The position numbers and the translations under genes were made by a program. The notes under the pieces are model-generated. The model was given only the letters and a program-made list of their open reading frames with translations, did no database searches and had not been told where the DNA came from. 64,000 nt of DNA. Origin: Paraescarpia echinospica. Taxonomy: Eukaryota > Annelida > Polychaeta > Sabellida > Siboglinidae. Positions 1 to 12,100 of this stretch are shown here, in pieces. The stretch lies in the NCBI GenBank assembly GCA_020002185.1, contig CM034539.1, positions 4,983,467-5,047,466 on the forward strand. Reading direction: 5' to 3'. Position 1 is the first letter of the stretch; every line of letters begins with the position of its first letter.

Positions 1-617
1 AGTATAAGCTTTAATATGGCGCAGTCGGCAAAAGGCCACGAACTCAAAATAAGACGTTACAAAGTCGGTTTGTCTGTAAACGGTAGCGACAAAATGGACA
101 GAAAATCCCGCGCCGCAAGCAAACACGGCGCCGCGGAGCTTTCAAAAGCTCCGCAAGAGCACGCCACAAGCGTTGACGTTCAACAAAGTCCGCGCTGCGG
201 TGACACAATCGCACCAGACTGCAGACCTGCCTACCATTCCGGATTGTCCGGAATCATTCCGGAAATACACCTCAAATTACGGTATTACGGCGAGGGATTA
301 AAATATTACGGATTATTTCGTTGTCACAATGATGTCATTCACTTCCGTGCTCCTCAAATTTAGCTTCTCTTTATTCAACAGGTGGCAGCATATATACGCT
401 GCTTGTTGTGACATGGTTTTCCATTCGCTGCTTCTGGTCGTAATCTGACCAATAGGAAACAGCGTTACGACAAATTCGCATTTCCGCGCTGATGGCGCTC
501 AAACAAAACGAAGTCACAACTCACGCTGCACGAAATGATGGCGGGGATCAAAACGGGACGACTACCAGCTAAGAAGAAACATGTGCTGCAAACGTTTATA
601 ACAACATCCACGCAGAC
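1..617. other. Unassigned left edge
   Basis: No gene is recognised here. A motif TGGCGCAGTCGG at about 19-30 resembles a Gypsy primer-binding site, but no matching long terminal repeat is visible, so it is not called. A short CCGGA-rich inverted or tandem pattern lies at about 236-266. An open frame of 115 codons at 16-363 shows no family resemblance. Confidence 0.3.
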
Positions 618-714
618 ATGGTCCGATTTGTCAAGTTTAAAGAAGTGGGGCTGCCGGATACGCGAAAATCATTTTCCTATTTCACATGGTCACTGGTGGC
701 CGGGATAATTGCAG
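618..714 (+). CDS. Possible first coding exon of an unidentified gene
   Basis: An ATG at 618 opens a frame of 32 codons that begins MVRFVKFKEVGLPDTRKSF and ends in a hydrophobic stretch (about SLVAGIIAG) at a good splice donor (GCAG/GTACTAAC, phase 1 if used). The basic, amphipathic start followed by a hydrophobic segment would suit a small membrane or mitochondrial protein. I do not recognise the family. No later exon was found, and a Gypsy element lies downstream, so this could be an isolated or chance exon. Confidence 0.28.
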
Positions 715-1439
715 GTACTAACTTCGTCGTTAGACTAGTACTAGTGATATAGTTGTGGGTGTTGTACTTGTAGTGTTAAGCCAACTGACTGTACTAAGAC
801 TAAGTTAGTTTATTTATTGAATTTAGTCTATCATTTACAGCCTATAGGCTACATTGCAGGGATAGGCTTATATACTAGAGTTGAGTAGACTAGACGATGT
901 CGATGACTAACTTAAGCGTAACGTAATGGCTTTGCCGTCCCCCGGCATGACTTTGTGTTTGTCTTTGATCTAGTCAAGCTACTATACTGTGTAGTCTATA
1001 GTCTGGCCGTAGGTATACCGTCTACTAATATTAATCCTAATGACACCACAAATAGACAATGACGTGACGCATTTTTATAATTTGTCAAGTTTTTGTAGTC
1101 AGGATGCTGTTTTTTGAAATTTACATGAAATCAGAATTACAACGTGTATAGACTCATTTACATTACAGTTACGCTTCTTCACGTTTGATTTCCATCAATG
1201 CTGATCATGAACATCTACCTTACCTTGGTAACTGAACACTTCAAAACACCTCATAGTTTATTGGAGACAATTAAGTTTTGGGTGCAACTATCGTCATAGT
1301 CACAGTATTAAATTATTACTGACGGTTTCAGTGGTGTTCTTTTCGTGACAATATCTGACACGGTTCTGATATATTACTGACAGCAGGCCTATATTCCTGA
1401 AAATCAGTGTAAATGGGAAGATGGATTACTGACAAGAAG
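715..1439. other. Intergenic or intronic, nothing recognised
   Basis: AT-rich sequence with no convincing exon, repeat or RNA gene. If the exon at 618-714 is real, this would be its intron. Confidence 0.3.
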
Positions 1440-1566
1440 TTTTTGGGGTAGGCAGGTCTGAGACTGGCTTGCGACATTTCTGTCTAAACAAGAAGAACGG
1501 GACAACAAACGTGAACAGCGAGAACAGGAACGGGAGCGCGCATGCGATGAAAGACATTAACTATCG

Positions 1567-2511
1567 ATGAGTCTATTCGGCGAGACCCTCGACAGATTCG
1601 CCCATAAATCACCATCGCGCGCACACAGCAATGGCGCCAATGATGAGTCTAGTGGTCCAGAAACTCAACACTCAGACAATGTGACCAACGTCCAGCGTAC
1701 ATCTACAGGCCAACACGCCAAAACTAGACCGCCGGAGCCAATGGCAGCAGACACAACACTACGAGAACTAGCAGCATGGAGGCGATCATGGGAAGATTTC
1801 GTGGAGTTAGAACAGCTCGACCGTCTCCCAGGACGTCAACAGAGAGCCATGTTGCGCACTAGCCTCTCTATTGAAATGCGTGCTACATTGCAATTAGTCA
1901 ACGGTATAGACAATGATGACGATATAATTGTCAGAGCGATCTTAGACCGAATCCAAGAACACATCCGAGCCAAAGGAAATGTTACACTGGACAGGGTCGC
2001 ACTAGACGAACGCAAACAAGAAGAAGGCGAACCGTTCGACCACTTCTACGTGGAATTGAGGGAAATTGCCAACAACGCAGACCTTTGCCAGCAGTGCTTA
2101 GACGATCGTCTTACTACGCGAATTATGCCGGGAATTCGTGACCCACAAACAAGACGAAAGTTATTAGCAATCACGCCTTCCCCTTCTCTACTGACAACAG
2201 TTGATATCTGCAGGAGTGAAGAATCAGCAAGGAATGACGAAGCTGCACTTGCAAACAATGCCAAAGGCCATACGAAGATAGACAGAATTGGCAAGAAAAC
2301 CTGGCAACGTAGTAAAACCAGGAATAACGCAACTTCAAAACATAACCACAGATGCGGTTACTGTGGAAAATCGGCTCATAAAACGCGAGATGAATGTCCT
2401 GCACGACACAGTGTATGTTCAATCTGTAAGAAAATGGGTCATTTGGCTACGTGTTGCATTCAGAACAATCCACAGAATAAGAGTACACGTCGATCGACCG
2501 CAATGAGTTAG
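1567..2511 (+). pseudogene. gag: Gypsy gag (capsid and nucleocapsid)
   Basis: The frame of 314 codons covers most of a Gypsy Gag protein: the structural capsid core in the first two thirds, then a basic linker, then two zinc knuckles near the C-terminus (CGYCGKSAHKTRDEC and CSICKKMGHLATC), which bind the element's RNA. The frame is closed upstream by a TAA at 1558-1560, inside what looks like the natural N-terminal coiled region, so the ATG at 1567 is only the first one left. The frame ends in TAG at 2509-2511 and continues as pol in the same frame. That could be a readthrough design or simply a nonsense mutation. Confidence 0.85.
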
Positions 2512-5500
2512 ATTCGCGTACTGGACATTCTGGGAAAGAAAAAGCACCGTCGCGCCCCGCGCATTAAGGTACAACTTCATCTTATTGCTGATGATAGCTT
2601 TATCACAACAGCACAGGCAACTCCAGATACAGGGGCCGAAGCCACTGTCGCCGGGCTTGATATCCTAAAACAAATAGGATTAGACATCGGAAATACATGT
2701 CCCCCGCCCGAAGACACAATCATTGCTGCCAATGGTACATCATTCGAATGTATTGGCACAGTAGACCTCCACATCCATGCAGCAGACAGATATACGAAAG
2801 AGACGGTTCTTATCTGCAAAGAGCAAAAAGGACTTCTGCTGGCATGGTATGTTTGCCGAGACTTAGGAGTCGTGCCGAACGATTATCCCAAACCAATTCG
2901 TCCCGTAAGACGGTCACGCGAAACAAAATCGCCAAAAAAGATTCCTCCAGAACACGAGTCATCCGACACGCGAAAACGTAAGGGCAATGACTTACTTGAA
3001 GAATTCAAAGACGTGTTCGACACAGGTGACCAAATGAAGACAATGTTGGGTGAACCAATGAAAATCCACTTGAACGAGAACGTTGAGACTTTTGCAATAT
3101 CTGCCACTCGCCCCATTCCTTTCGCATGGCGGGATGAAGTCAAAGCAAATCTCGACCAGATGTCAAGACAAGGCATTATCAAGCCATTGTGAGACGTTCC
3201 CACCAGATGGTGTCATCCGCTCGTGGTAGTGCCAAAACCACGAGGGGGTATACGTCTTTGTGTGGACCTCACACGTCTCAACAAATCCGTTCATCGACCA
3301 ATTCATTATATGAAGACACCGAAAGAAGCAGTCTCCAACATCAAACCAGGGTCAAGATACTTCACGACGTTAGACGCAAAACAAGGGTACTGGCAGATAC
3401 CACTCTCGCCCGAATGCCAAGAACTGACGACTTTCTTGACCCCTTGGGGACGTTATCTCTTCTTGAGAAGCCCCATGGGACTATCCTCAACCGGCGATGA
3501 ATATTGCAGACGCGGCAACATAGCGATCGCCGGCTTAAACAACGTCGAAAAGGTCATGGATGCCGTCGTTGTACACGATGAAAACTTTGAGCAACACATC
3601 GAAAGAGTTCGCTCAGTATCGCTCCGTTGTCGGGAGCACAGCATCACACTGAACCCCGACAAGTTCAAGTTCGCGGAAAATGAGGTGAATTACGTTGGCT
3701 TCAAAATCAACGCAGAAGGCGTCAGCACAGATCCGGAAAAGGTGAAAGCAATCGCCGAATTCCCTACACCAACCTGCTTGACAGAACTACGATCTTTTAT
3801 GGGCCTTATCAACCAGCTTGGTGACTTCACGACAGCGGTCAGTACAACTGCAGATCCATTGCGTGATATACTGAACAGAAAAAACGAGTTTCGATGGACT
3901 GAAACACACAGCAAAACCTGTCAAGCCGCCAAAAAAGCGTTGGTAACTGCTCCTACACTGGTACACTTTGATCCATCAAAACCAACTGCGCTACTCACAG
4001 ATGCATCGCGACGCAAAGGTCTGGGCTATGCTCTTTTGCAGCAACACGCAGACAAATGACTCAGTGCGGATCACGCTTTCTTACAGACACAGAGAGTCGC
4101 TATGCCATGGTGGAATTAGAGCTACTGGCAGCCACCTGGGCAATGAAGAAGTGTCGCATTCAACTACGCAGACTGTCACATTTTGACTTGGTTGTCGATC
4201 ACAAACCATTGGTGACAATTTTCGATCGCCATCGCCTTGACAATATCGACAACACGCGTCTTTAACGTCTCAAAGAAAAGACATCACTCTTTTCGTTCAC
4301 GACACGCTGGACAAAGACCAAACACCATTGCATCCCAGATGCTTTGTCACGTGCACCTGTGTCGGATCCATCAGAGGAGGATCAAGAAGCAGAAGAAGAA
4401 GTAGAACACCACGTTCATGCGGTAACCATGAATGCATCCAGAATGGTACGTGAAGACGACCAAGATGATCAGCAAGATCACATGTGTGACCCGATACTAG
4501 ATCGACTTAGAACAGTCGCTGTGCAAGACTAAAAGCACAAAACTCTCATTGACAACGTCCAGAATGGCTTCCCGTCTTCAAGAGACAAAGCAAACGCTAG
4601 TGTCATACCATTCTGGAACATCAGAAACGAGCTGTCTGCGGACGACGGGATAGTCCTGTATGGACCTCGTATTGTCCTGCTCAAGTCAGCTCGACGTCAA
4701 GTCTTAGCGCGTCTTTTGACTCGCACCAAGGGACCGATAGAACGAAACGCAGGGCGAGGCAAAACGTGTACTGGCCTGGCATCAGTAACGATATCGCTAC
4801 GACAGTGGCAAGTTGCAATAAATGCCAAGAACTCCGACCTTCTCAGCAACGCAGACTACTGAGATCAGAACCTCTACCAAACATGGTGTTTGAAGATGTG
4901 TCAGCAGACTTCTTCCACTACGCCGGAGGAGATTATCTCTTCTATGTAGATCGACTCTCAGGATGGCTAAGACCAAAGGCTAAGACTACATCCCGCCACA
5001 CGATCTATGCATGTCGACGTGTATTCGTGGATCTTGGAGTCCCATTGCGATTTAGATCTGATGGTGGTCCTCAGTTCGCGTCTCGTGAGTTTAACCAGTT
5101 CTGAAAATGCTGGGGCGTTCGTCCCGCACCATCCACACCACATTACCACCAGTCTAACGGACATGCCGAGGCTGCGGTGAAAACAATGAAACAACTCATT
5201 GCAACAACAACCGTGAATGGAGATCTGGACGATAAGAATTTCCAGCGAGGACTTCTAGAATACCGCAATACTCCTCGTGCAGGTGGCCTCTCCCCTGCAC
5301 AAATCCTATTTGGACACCCACTGCGATCGGCAGTAGCCGCACACCGACAATCGTTTGCAAGCAAGTGGCAAAATGTGGCGGATAAGCAGGATGCTCGCTG
5401 CGGGCAAACACATGCACGGGGCGAAGAGCGTTACAACAGGCAATCCCGTCCTCTACCACAGCTACGCATTGGCGCACAAGTAAGATTGCAAAATCCCCTT

Positions 5501-5518
5501 ACAAAAAAAGAGGGATAA
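2512..5518 (+). pseudogene. pol: Gypsy pol (protease, RT, RNase H, integrase), broken
   Basis: The protease has its DTGA active site near 2630. The reverse transcriptase runs from about 3060 to 3700, with VVVPKPRGGIRLCVD and LDAKQGYWQIPL blocks. The catalytic box, normally xVDD, reads VMDA near 3557, so the second catalytic aspartate is lost. RNase H occupies about 3900-4260, and the integrase, with its SDGGPQF and QSNGHAEAAVK blocks, about 4640-5400. Breaks are TGA at 3190-3192, TGA at 4057-4059, a frame change just after that, a stop at 4263-4265, another frame change between about 4530 and 4766, and TGA at 5102-5104. The copy cannot make an active polyprotein. Confidence 0.88.
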
Positions 5519-5897
5519 AGTAGGCGTGATCGTCGGAATTGGCCGACACCGCGACTATCATGTGAAACTTCCAAGTGGTCGTGTCTACTGGCGCAACCGC
5601 TTATACATCAAACCGGACACGGTATACTCGTGAGAGAACGATGTTCGTATCCACAATACTGCGGAAGGTAGCAACACTGGCCACGTTGAACGAGTCATTC
5701 CATCATCCTCCCACAACGAACTGCGACGTAGTAAATGTCAGAAGATGCCTCCCACTAAACTGCGACTCTAAGTCCTCTAATGTTGGAACTTAAAAAACGA
5801 GAGGAAGGAATTGGTGTAGTCTCCCCTCAAATAATGGGACCTCCCGTCTCTGACGAGAGACTACGAGGAAGATCAACATCGCTTAACAGCTTTAACA

Positions 5898-6060
5898 CTG
5901 TTATCTAAACGTTTCATTAAAACTAAACTTTAAAATGTATAGCCAGACGTACCTATTGAAAAAGAACATGATATTTCGTATGTATTTATATTCCAACAAT
6001 AACAATGCCAATCATTCAATATATCTTCGGCGACTTCGTTCGTGGAGAACTGGGGACCGT
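5898..6060 (+). repeat. Dispersed repeat, copy 1 (partner at 32700)
   Basis: About 160 bp starting CTGTTATCTAAACGTTTCAT is repeated at 32700-32880 with high identity in its first 50 bp and short indels after that. It joins the end of the Gypsy remnant to the LINE fragment. The family is unknown to me. Confidence 0.8.
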
Positions 6061-6074
6061 TTCACTAAGATATT

Positions 6075-6990
6075 AAGCTCTCAAGGAAAATCCATTCTCT
6101 TGACGTTGATTTTGCTGCTCTTTTTGTATAGATGGACTGTCACCGAGCTGTTGGTGTACATGACTTTCAGGAGTTCGATGTACACGTCTTCTATCCCATG
6201 TTCTAGAAGGGAGGTCAGTATTGCTTGTGTTTGCGCCGAGACGAAAGCCTTCTTGTAGTTGACGAAAGCGATGCAGGGCGGGATATTATATTCTCGGCAC
6301 TTCTTTTGTAGTTGGCTTACAACGTGTATGTGGTCTGTTTTGAGTACCTGCTTTTGAATCCTGGTTGCTCTCGTGGTTGGTTTTCGTGGAGTATCTTCTG
6401 TAGCCTGTTCGTTAGTATCTTTGTGAGTACTTTGTAGACGTTTGATAACAGACATATCGGTTTGTAGTTCTTCAAGCCTTTCTTATTTCCCTTCTTGAAG
6501 ATTATCACCATATTTGCATTATTCCTTGCGGTATATATTCGTCTTTCTGATAAGCATTTTATTATGCAGCTTAGCCAGTGTCTTCGAGATGGTATCTCCT
6601 CCTGCTTTTAATGTTTCAATGTTTACGTGCTCGTTGCCTGATCTCGTCCCAGTCTTCATATCTCTTAGTGCTGCTTCCACTTCCCGTGGTGTTATCTCTG
6701 GTACCTCTTTCGGCTCGGTGTTAATTATGGTACTCTATTCACTGATAGCTCGGTGTAGAATTCCTCTATTCGATCCTTCTGTCATAATCGTGTCCTGTAT
6801 GATCTCTTGTTTGTACTTCCCGATGTCCTCCTTCGCTTTCTTTTTGATGGTATTGCATATTTCAGCGTACTCTATTTGTTTTTTACGGTCGCCGTTATCC
6901 ACCATTTCTCGTCGTTTCTTTATTAGTGCTCGTGTCGGTGACGATATTCTTGTCTTTGCATGCCTGTTGATTGCTTTGGTTGTATTTGTT
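6075..6990 (-). mobile_element. RTE-like LINE fragment (reverse transcriptase)
   Basis: The minus strand encodes reverse transcriptase blocks such as NYKPICLLSNVYKVLTKIL, then DHIHVVSQL and the catalytic-A region AFVNYKKAF, and stops soon after VHLYKKSSKINVKR. Two overlapping frames (6317-6511 and 6081-6455) show at least one frameshift. The linker upstream of the RT domain continues in broken form to about 6990. The endonuclease domain and the 3' end are missing. Confidence 0.85.
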
Positions 6991-7009
6991 GCACTTTGTT
7001 AGATCAACT

Positions 7010-7428
7010 CACATGTGTGCATGTGCGCACATACGCTTTTATGTATGTGAACTAGCGCGCGCATGTACGTGTGTGTCCGTATCCTTTTATGCGTGTATGT
7101 GCGAGTGTGTGCGTGTATGTGCGTGTATGTTCGAGTATACGGGCTTGTGTGTATGTATATAAGATATAAGAATGTATCATGAATATAATATATGTATGCA
7201 TGTGTGTATATATGTGTGTATGTGTATGTATTTATGCATGTGTGTGTATGTATGCATGTGTGTGTGTGATTGTATGTATGCATGTATGTGTGATTGTATG
7301 TATGCATGTGTGTGTGATTGTATGTGTGTGTGTGTGTGTGTATGCATGCATGTGTGTGTGCATGCATACATGTGTATTTATGCATGTGTGCGTGTGTGTA
7401 TGTATGCATGTGTGTGTGTGTATGTATG

Positions 7429-7521
<93 letters not shown>

Positions 7522-8625
7522 ATGCATGTGTGTGTGTATGCATGTGTGTGTGTGTGATTGTATGTATGCATGTGAGTGTGATTGTATGTATGCATGTGTG
7601 TGTATGTATGCATGCATGTGTATTTATGCATGTGTATGTATGCATGTGTGCGTGTGTGTGTATGTATGCATGTGTTTGAGTGTATGTACACATGTGTGTG
7701 TACGTACGCATGTGTGTGTGTGTGTATGTACGCATGTGTGTGTGTGTATATATGTACGAATGTGTGTGTATGTACGCATGTGTGTGTGTATATATGTACG
7801 AATGTGTGTGTATGTACGCACGCATGTGTGTGTGTATGTACGCATGTGTGTGTATGTACGCATGTGTGTGTGTGTACGCATGTGTGTGTATGTACGCATG
7901 TGTGTGTGTGTATGTACGCATGTGTGCGTGTGTGTGTATGTACGCATGTGTGTATGTGTGTGTATGTACGCATGTGTGTATGTGTGTGTGTGTGTGTGTA
8001 CGCATGTGTGTGTGTATGCATGTGTGTGTGTATGTATGCATGCGTGTGTGTGTGTGTATGTATGCATGCGTGTGTGTGTATGTATGCATGCGTGCATATG
8101 CATGCGTGTGTGTGTATGTATGTATGTATGCATGCATGCATATGCATGCATGTGTGTGGGTGTGTGTATGCATGCATGTGTGTGGGTGTGTGTATGTATG
8201 CATGTGTCTGGGTGTGTTTATGCATGCATGTGTGTGGTTGTGTGTATGTATGCTTGTGTGTGGGTGTGCGATTGTGCGTGTGTATGTACGCGTGTGTGTA
8301 TGTATGCATATGTGTGTACGTATGCATATGTGTGTACGTATGCATGTGTGTGTACGTATGCATGTGTATGTACGTATGCATGTATGTGTATGCGAGTGTA
8401 TATATGTGTGTATGTATGTATGTGTGGGTGTTTGTATGTATACATGTGTCTGTACGTATGCATGTGTCTATACGTATGCATGTGTGTGTATGCGAGTGTA
8501 TATATGTGTGTGTATATGTGTGTATGTATATGCGAGTGTGTACGTGTGTGTGTGTGCATGTGGGCTTGTATGTATGTATGCATGTATGGATGCGTGCACG
8601 TGCGTATTTATGTATTTACGTATGT
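7010..8625. repeat. Long TG-rich compound microsatellite
   Basis: About 1.6 kb of (TG)n mixed with TATG, CATG and TACGCATG motifs, including an almost pure (TG) run near 7430-7516. Because the units lack stop codons on either strand, long open frames appear in several frames. These are artefacts of the repeat. Confidence 0.97.
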
Positions 8626-8814
8626 GGCACAACATTTTGACTCATTCTGTATTGTTGCATATCAGCAACCTTCACATATAATGAAAAAAAACCACCAGTT
8701 GTACGTAATGGTATGATTAAAAACACGTGCGTAACAATGATCACAATAATACGTAGCTGATAACCCTAAGATAACTTTAATCATACTTGTGTGGAACTGT
8801 GAATTATGTATTAT

Positions 8815-8820
8815 TTTATT
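8815..8820 (-). promoter_or_regulatory. Candidate polyadenylation signal of the ten-exon gene
   Basis: AATAAA on the minus strand, about 310 bases beyond the stop codon of the ten-exon secreted-protein gene. It is the nearest good signal. Confidence 0.4.
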
Positions 8821-9129
8821 CATGCAGCGTGTGCGTTTCCTGCTGGATTGATCGTCAATGACATCAACGACGCCATAAAATGTTAATAATGTTAATCAAA
8901 CCTACAAGCAACATTAGTAGTGAATCGGTGTGTGTGAACAGACATTCCGCAAAGTAAGTATTCAAACGGTAGACCATACTGTTTTACCTTAGCAAAATAT
9001 GTTAGAATCCACACTAACAATGTTTGCCGTTACGGGCAAGAAGTAACTCTCGTAGTATCAAGCAGTTAGATCAGGTTAGAAAGAAAAATATTTGTCCAAC
9101 GGTCTGGCCGCGTGTGGAAACAAACGGAG

Positions 9130-12100
9130 CTAATTATTGTCTTCGCGTGTCTCGAGGAGACGAGAGATCATCTCAAGTGTCCTCATCATGTCTCGCTTCT
9201 CGCCGGAAGGTGTCTCCGGCTTGTCCTCCTTGGAATGGTCCGTCTTGTCCTCTTTGGAATGGTCCGGCTTGTCCTCTTTGGAATGGTCCGGCTTGTCCTC
9301 TTTGGAATGGTCCGGCTTGTCCTCCTTGGAATGGTCCGGTTTGTCCTCCTTGGAATGGTCCGGCTTCTTGCCTGGCTTCTTGCCTGGCTTCTTGCCTCCC
9401 ACGGCACGTACCGGGTTGTTGACGTCTGGCTTGAATTCAGGCTTGAATTCAGGCTTGAATTCAGGCTTGAATTCTGGCTTGAATTCTGGCTTGAATTCTG
9501 GCTTGAATTCTGGCTTGAATTCTGGCTTGTTTGTGCCCTCTGAAAATACGTGCGAGCTTTGAATTTACTATACTAGTTCAAACAAAATATTCGTCAAGCC
9601 ATCAAAATATAGATGCCGAACACGTTCATACATTCCGTTGTATATTTTGTTGAAATTTTGGCTCCCCCAATGATTTTCGTTATGAGAGAAACGTAAGGCA
9701 AGTTTAAAGGTGGCACATATATGCGGGAATGTTTGATCTAGGAGACGTCATGGCGCAATCGTAATGTAAATCACATATATAACCGTTGTCAACATTGATG
9801 GCATAGACAAAACTTGACGGAGATCCCATGTATCGTTTTGATTGTGATGTAGCAAACCGCGACGTAGAAGAACCGTCAATTCATGTATCCAGTACGTCGC
9901 GATTTGCCTACGTCACAATTCAATTTTTGTGTGTGACTTCCGTCAAGCTTTGCCAACACTGTGGATAACGGCAATGTAGTTGAATTACAATACTATTGCT
10001 GTATGATATATCATAAATCAAACATTCCCGCATACAGTTGTCACTTTAAAAACTTTGCCTTATGGTTTTGTCACAAAGAAACACTTGTGTTTTGTGAATT
10101 TCAACAAAACATACGACCGAATGTCCGAACCCAACACGTAGTTGCTGATAGCTTGACGGAGGTTTTGCTAGGCAAGAGGTAACATGATTGATATGTCAAT
10201 TACGCGGGCCCTTAAGCTCTACCCTACTTTTTTCAAAAGAAATTCACGTTGGGCCCAAATTGTAAGAAAATATACGACGGAATGCCTGATGAATTCATGT
10301 GAGCGTTACCCATTAAAAAACTTGGCGGAATTTGTTTTAGGCAGTTTAATTTAGTCGCACGCGAAAAGTAGGCAGAACGGTCAGATTTTTTTATTTAAAA
10401 AAACTATGTTGGCAATAACACTGACACCGGCTGTTTTATCCGCTTAGCTTTTTGGTGCTTGGAGCGGTCGCGACGTTCCCACATCAGAGATAACCTATTC
10501 AGCGAACGGAATTTAGTTATTAATTGCCACCCTGACTGATTCTGGATAATTGAAGAGATAACTGACCTTCGAGACGCCCCATGAAGTTGACGAAAGGAGA
10601 AAGCGATTTATTCACATCCTCTACCACAGTCTCAAAGACAACCAACGCTTGTACCAGTCCCTTGCGCATGAGGGCAGGGTCTTTGGCTGCAAGTGTCAAC
10701 GAGAAACGCCTTCACATAGACCTTACCATGACCAGAGCATCGTTTGGTAAACATTCTTATCACCTTATGGGATGAATTTCCTCTTTAGAAGCAATTATGC
10801 TGTATGACAGTGATCTTATATATCTTTCTTCGAAAGATAACAAATATGGGGTAGACGTATGCAAATAACACTAACTAACTACCACTGTATTTCTAATACA
10901 TCGTCAGTTAGCAGCTCAGAGGACAACGGTACAAGGAGTAGGAATAATAAAGATAATATCGATAATAATATACACAGAGACAACAGCATGAACATAGAAA
11001 AAGATGAGTTGGCCTCGGTGCCTGGGAACCGATACTGCCCCAATAGTTAGCGTAATATAGACGTTATAACCTGTGAACCAAGATACATGGCATACAACGG
11101 GTGCTCACCCTCGACTTCGCTGGTGAGTTCAGAGACAAATGTGAAGAACTTCGTCACGTGACTTAGCAGACATTTGAGGTCGGCCGCCAGTAAACCGAGC
11201 ATTTGAACGTCATTGTCGATGTCGCCTTCAAATACAAATATACATTGCATACATGCATACATACATGCCACATACACACTACATAATATGATATACGTAT
11301 GTATATATATATATATATAATATATACATATATTCCTAACACACCTGCACTAAATATCTTCAAAATCAATTGATACAACACACCTATATAACACATACGT
11401 GACAAACACGCACGCATGCACGCAAGCATGCAGCACACACGCACTCAATATATACAGTTTGAGTAGATTATTATGGATAATAATTTAAATTCGGGTGTAT
11501 TGTTGCTGTAACTAATAATTCGACCATTATTATTACGAAAATGTATCCCTTCACAGCGATCAGTGTTGTGCGTCTACCTATTGCAGTGTTTTGTGATATC
11601 ACTTTGTTCGAGAGGACCTTACCATTGACTGCTTCCTCCTTCAGCATTGCGCCGCATTGGCCGAATCCCGTATACCCGATGTCTGAAGTCAAGTAACACA
11701 CGTCATATGTATGTTGTGTCAGTGAATGGTGCAGCATTGATAATTACTCGGCTAACACGAAACTTGGGAATTATATGGTCGATGCTGAAATAAAATTGGG
11801 AGACGACGTAACTATATCCCGCGCTCATCTGACGTTCACTTTTATACGTTTACTGTACGTATATAGCAGCCATGCTCATTAGCCACGCGTTCTATAAAAT
11901 TATATATATTTTTGCTATGAACTTTGGATCGCTTAAAATTGTAAGTCTCATATGCAATGCATTCGCGAGAGCGTTCAACGAATGAGATACGCGTACCGTT
12001 TATCTTGAATTGGCGAATTAAGAGACCATCCATTAGTGTGATGACACTGTCGAGGACAAATGTGTTTGCGTAACTGTCTTACCGGTTAACTGGAGACCCG

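Larger units (their letters stand above)
1440..5890 (+). mobile_element. Degenerate Gypsy (Ty3-like) LTR retrotransposon, body only
   Basis: Gag and pol lie in the usual Gypsy order: gag, aspartic protease, reverse transcriptase, RNase H, integrase. The gag has the TLRELAAWRRSWEDF-type core and the integrase the SADFFHYAGGDYLFYVDRLS-type core of a Gypsy lineage common in invertebrates. The remnant of a charged coiled start of gag (REQREQERER) at about 1500-1550 is cut off by an in-frame TAA at 1558. A purine-rich tract near 5790-5815 could be the polypurine tract. Neither LTR could be identified by eye. Several in-frame stops and frame changes make the copy inactive. Confidence 0.88.

Noticed and set aside
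16..30. Primer-binding-site-like TGGCGCAGTCGG suggesting a Gypsy 5' LTR end
   Set aside because: No matching LTR is seen near 5800-5900, and gag begins about 1.4 kb further on, so the link to the element is not supported.
6999..8716. Very long open frames (460 and 514 codons) on both strands
   Set aside because: They are read-through of a TG/TATG microsatellite whose units have no stop codons. The products would be simple His-Thr or Cys-Val-Tyr repeats, with no start context or splice sites.
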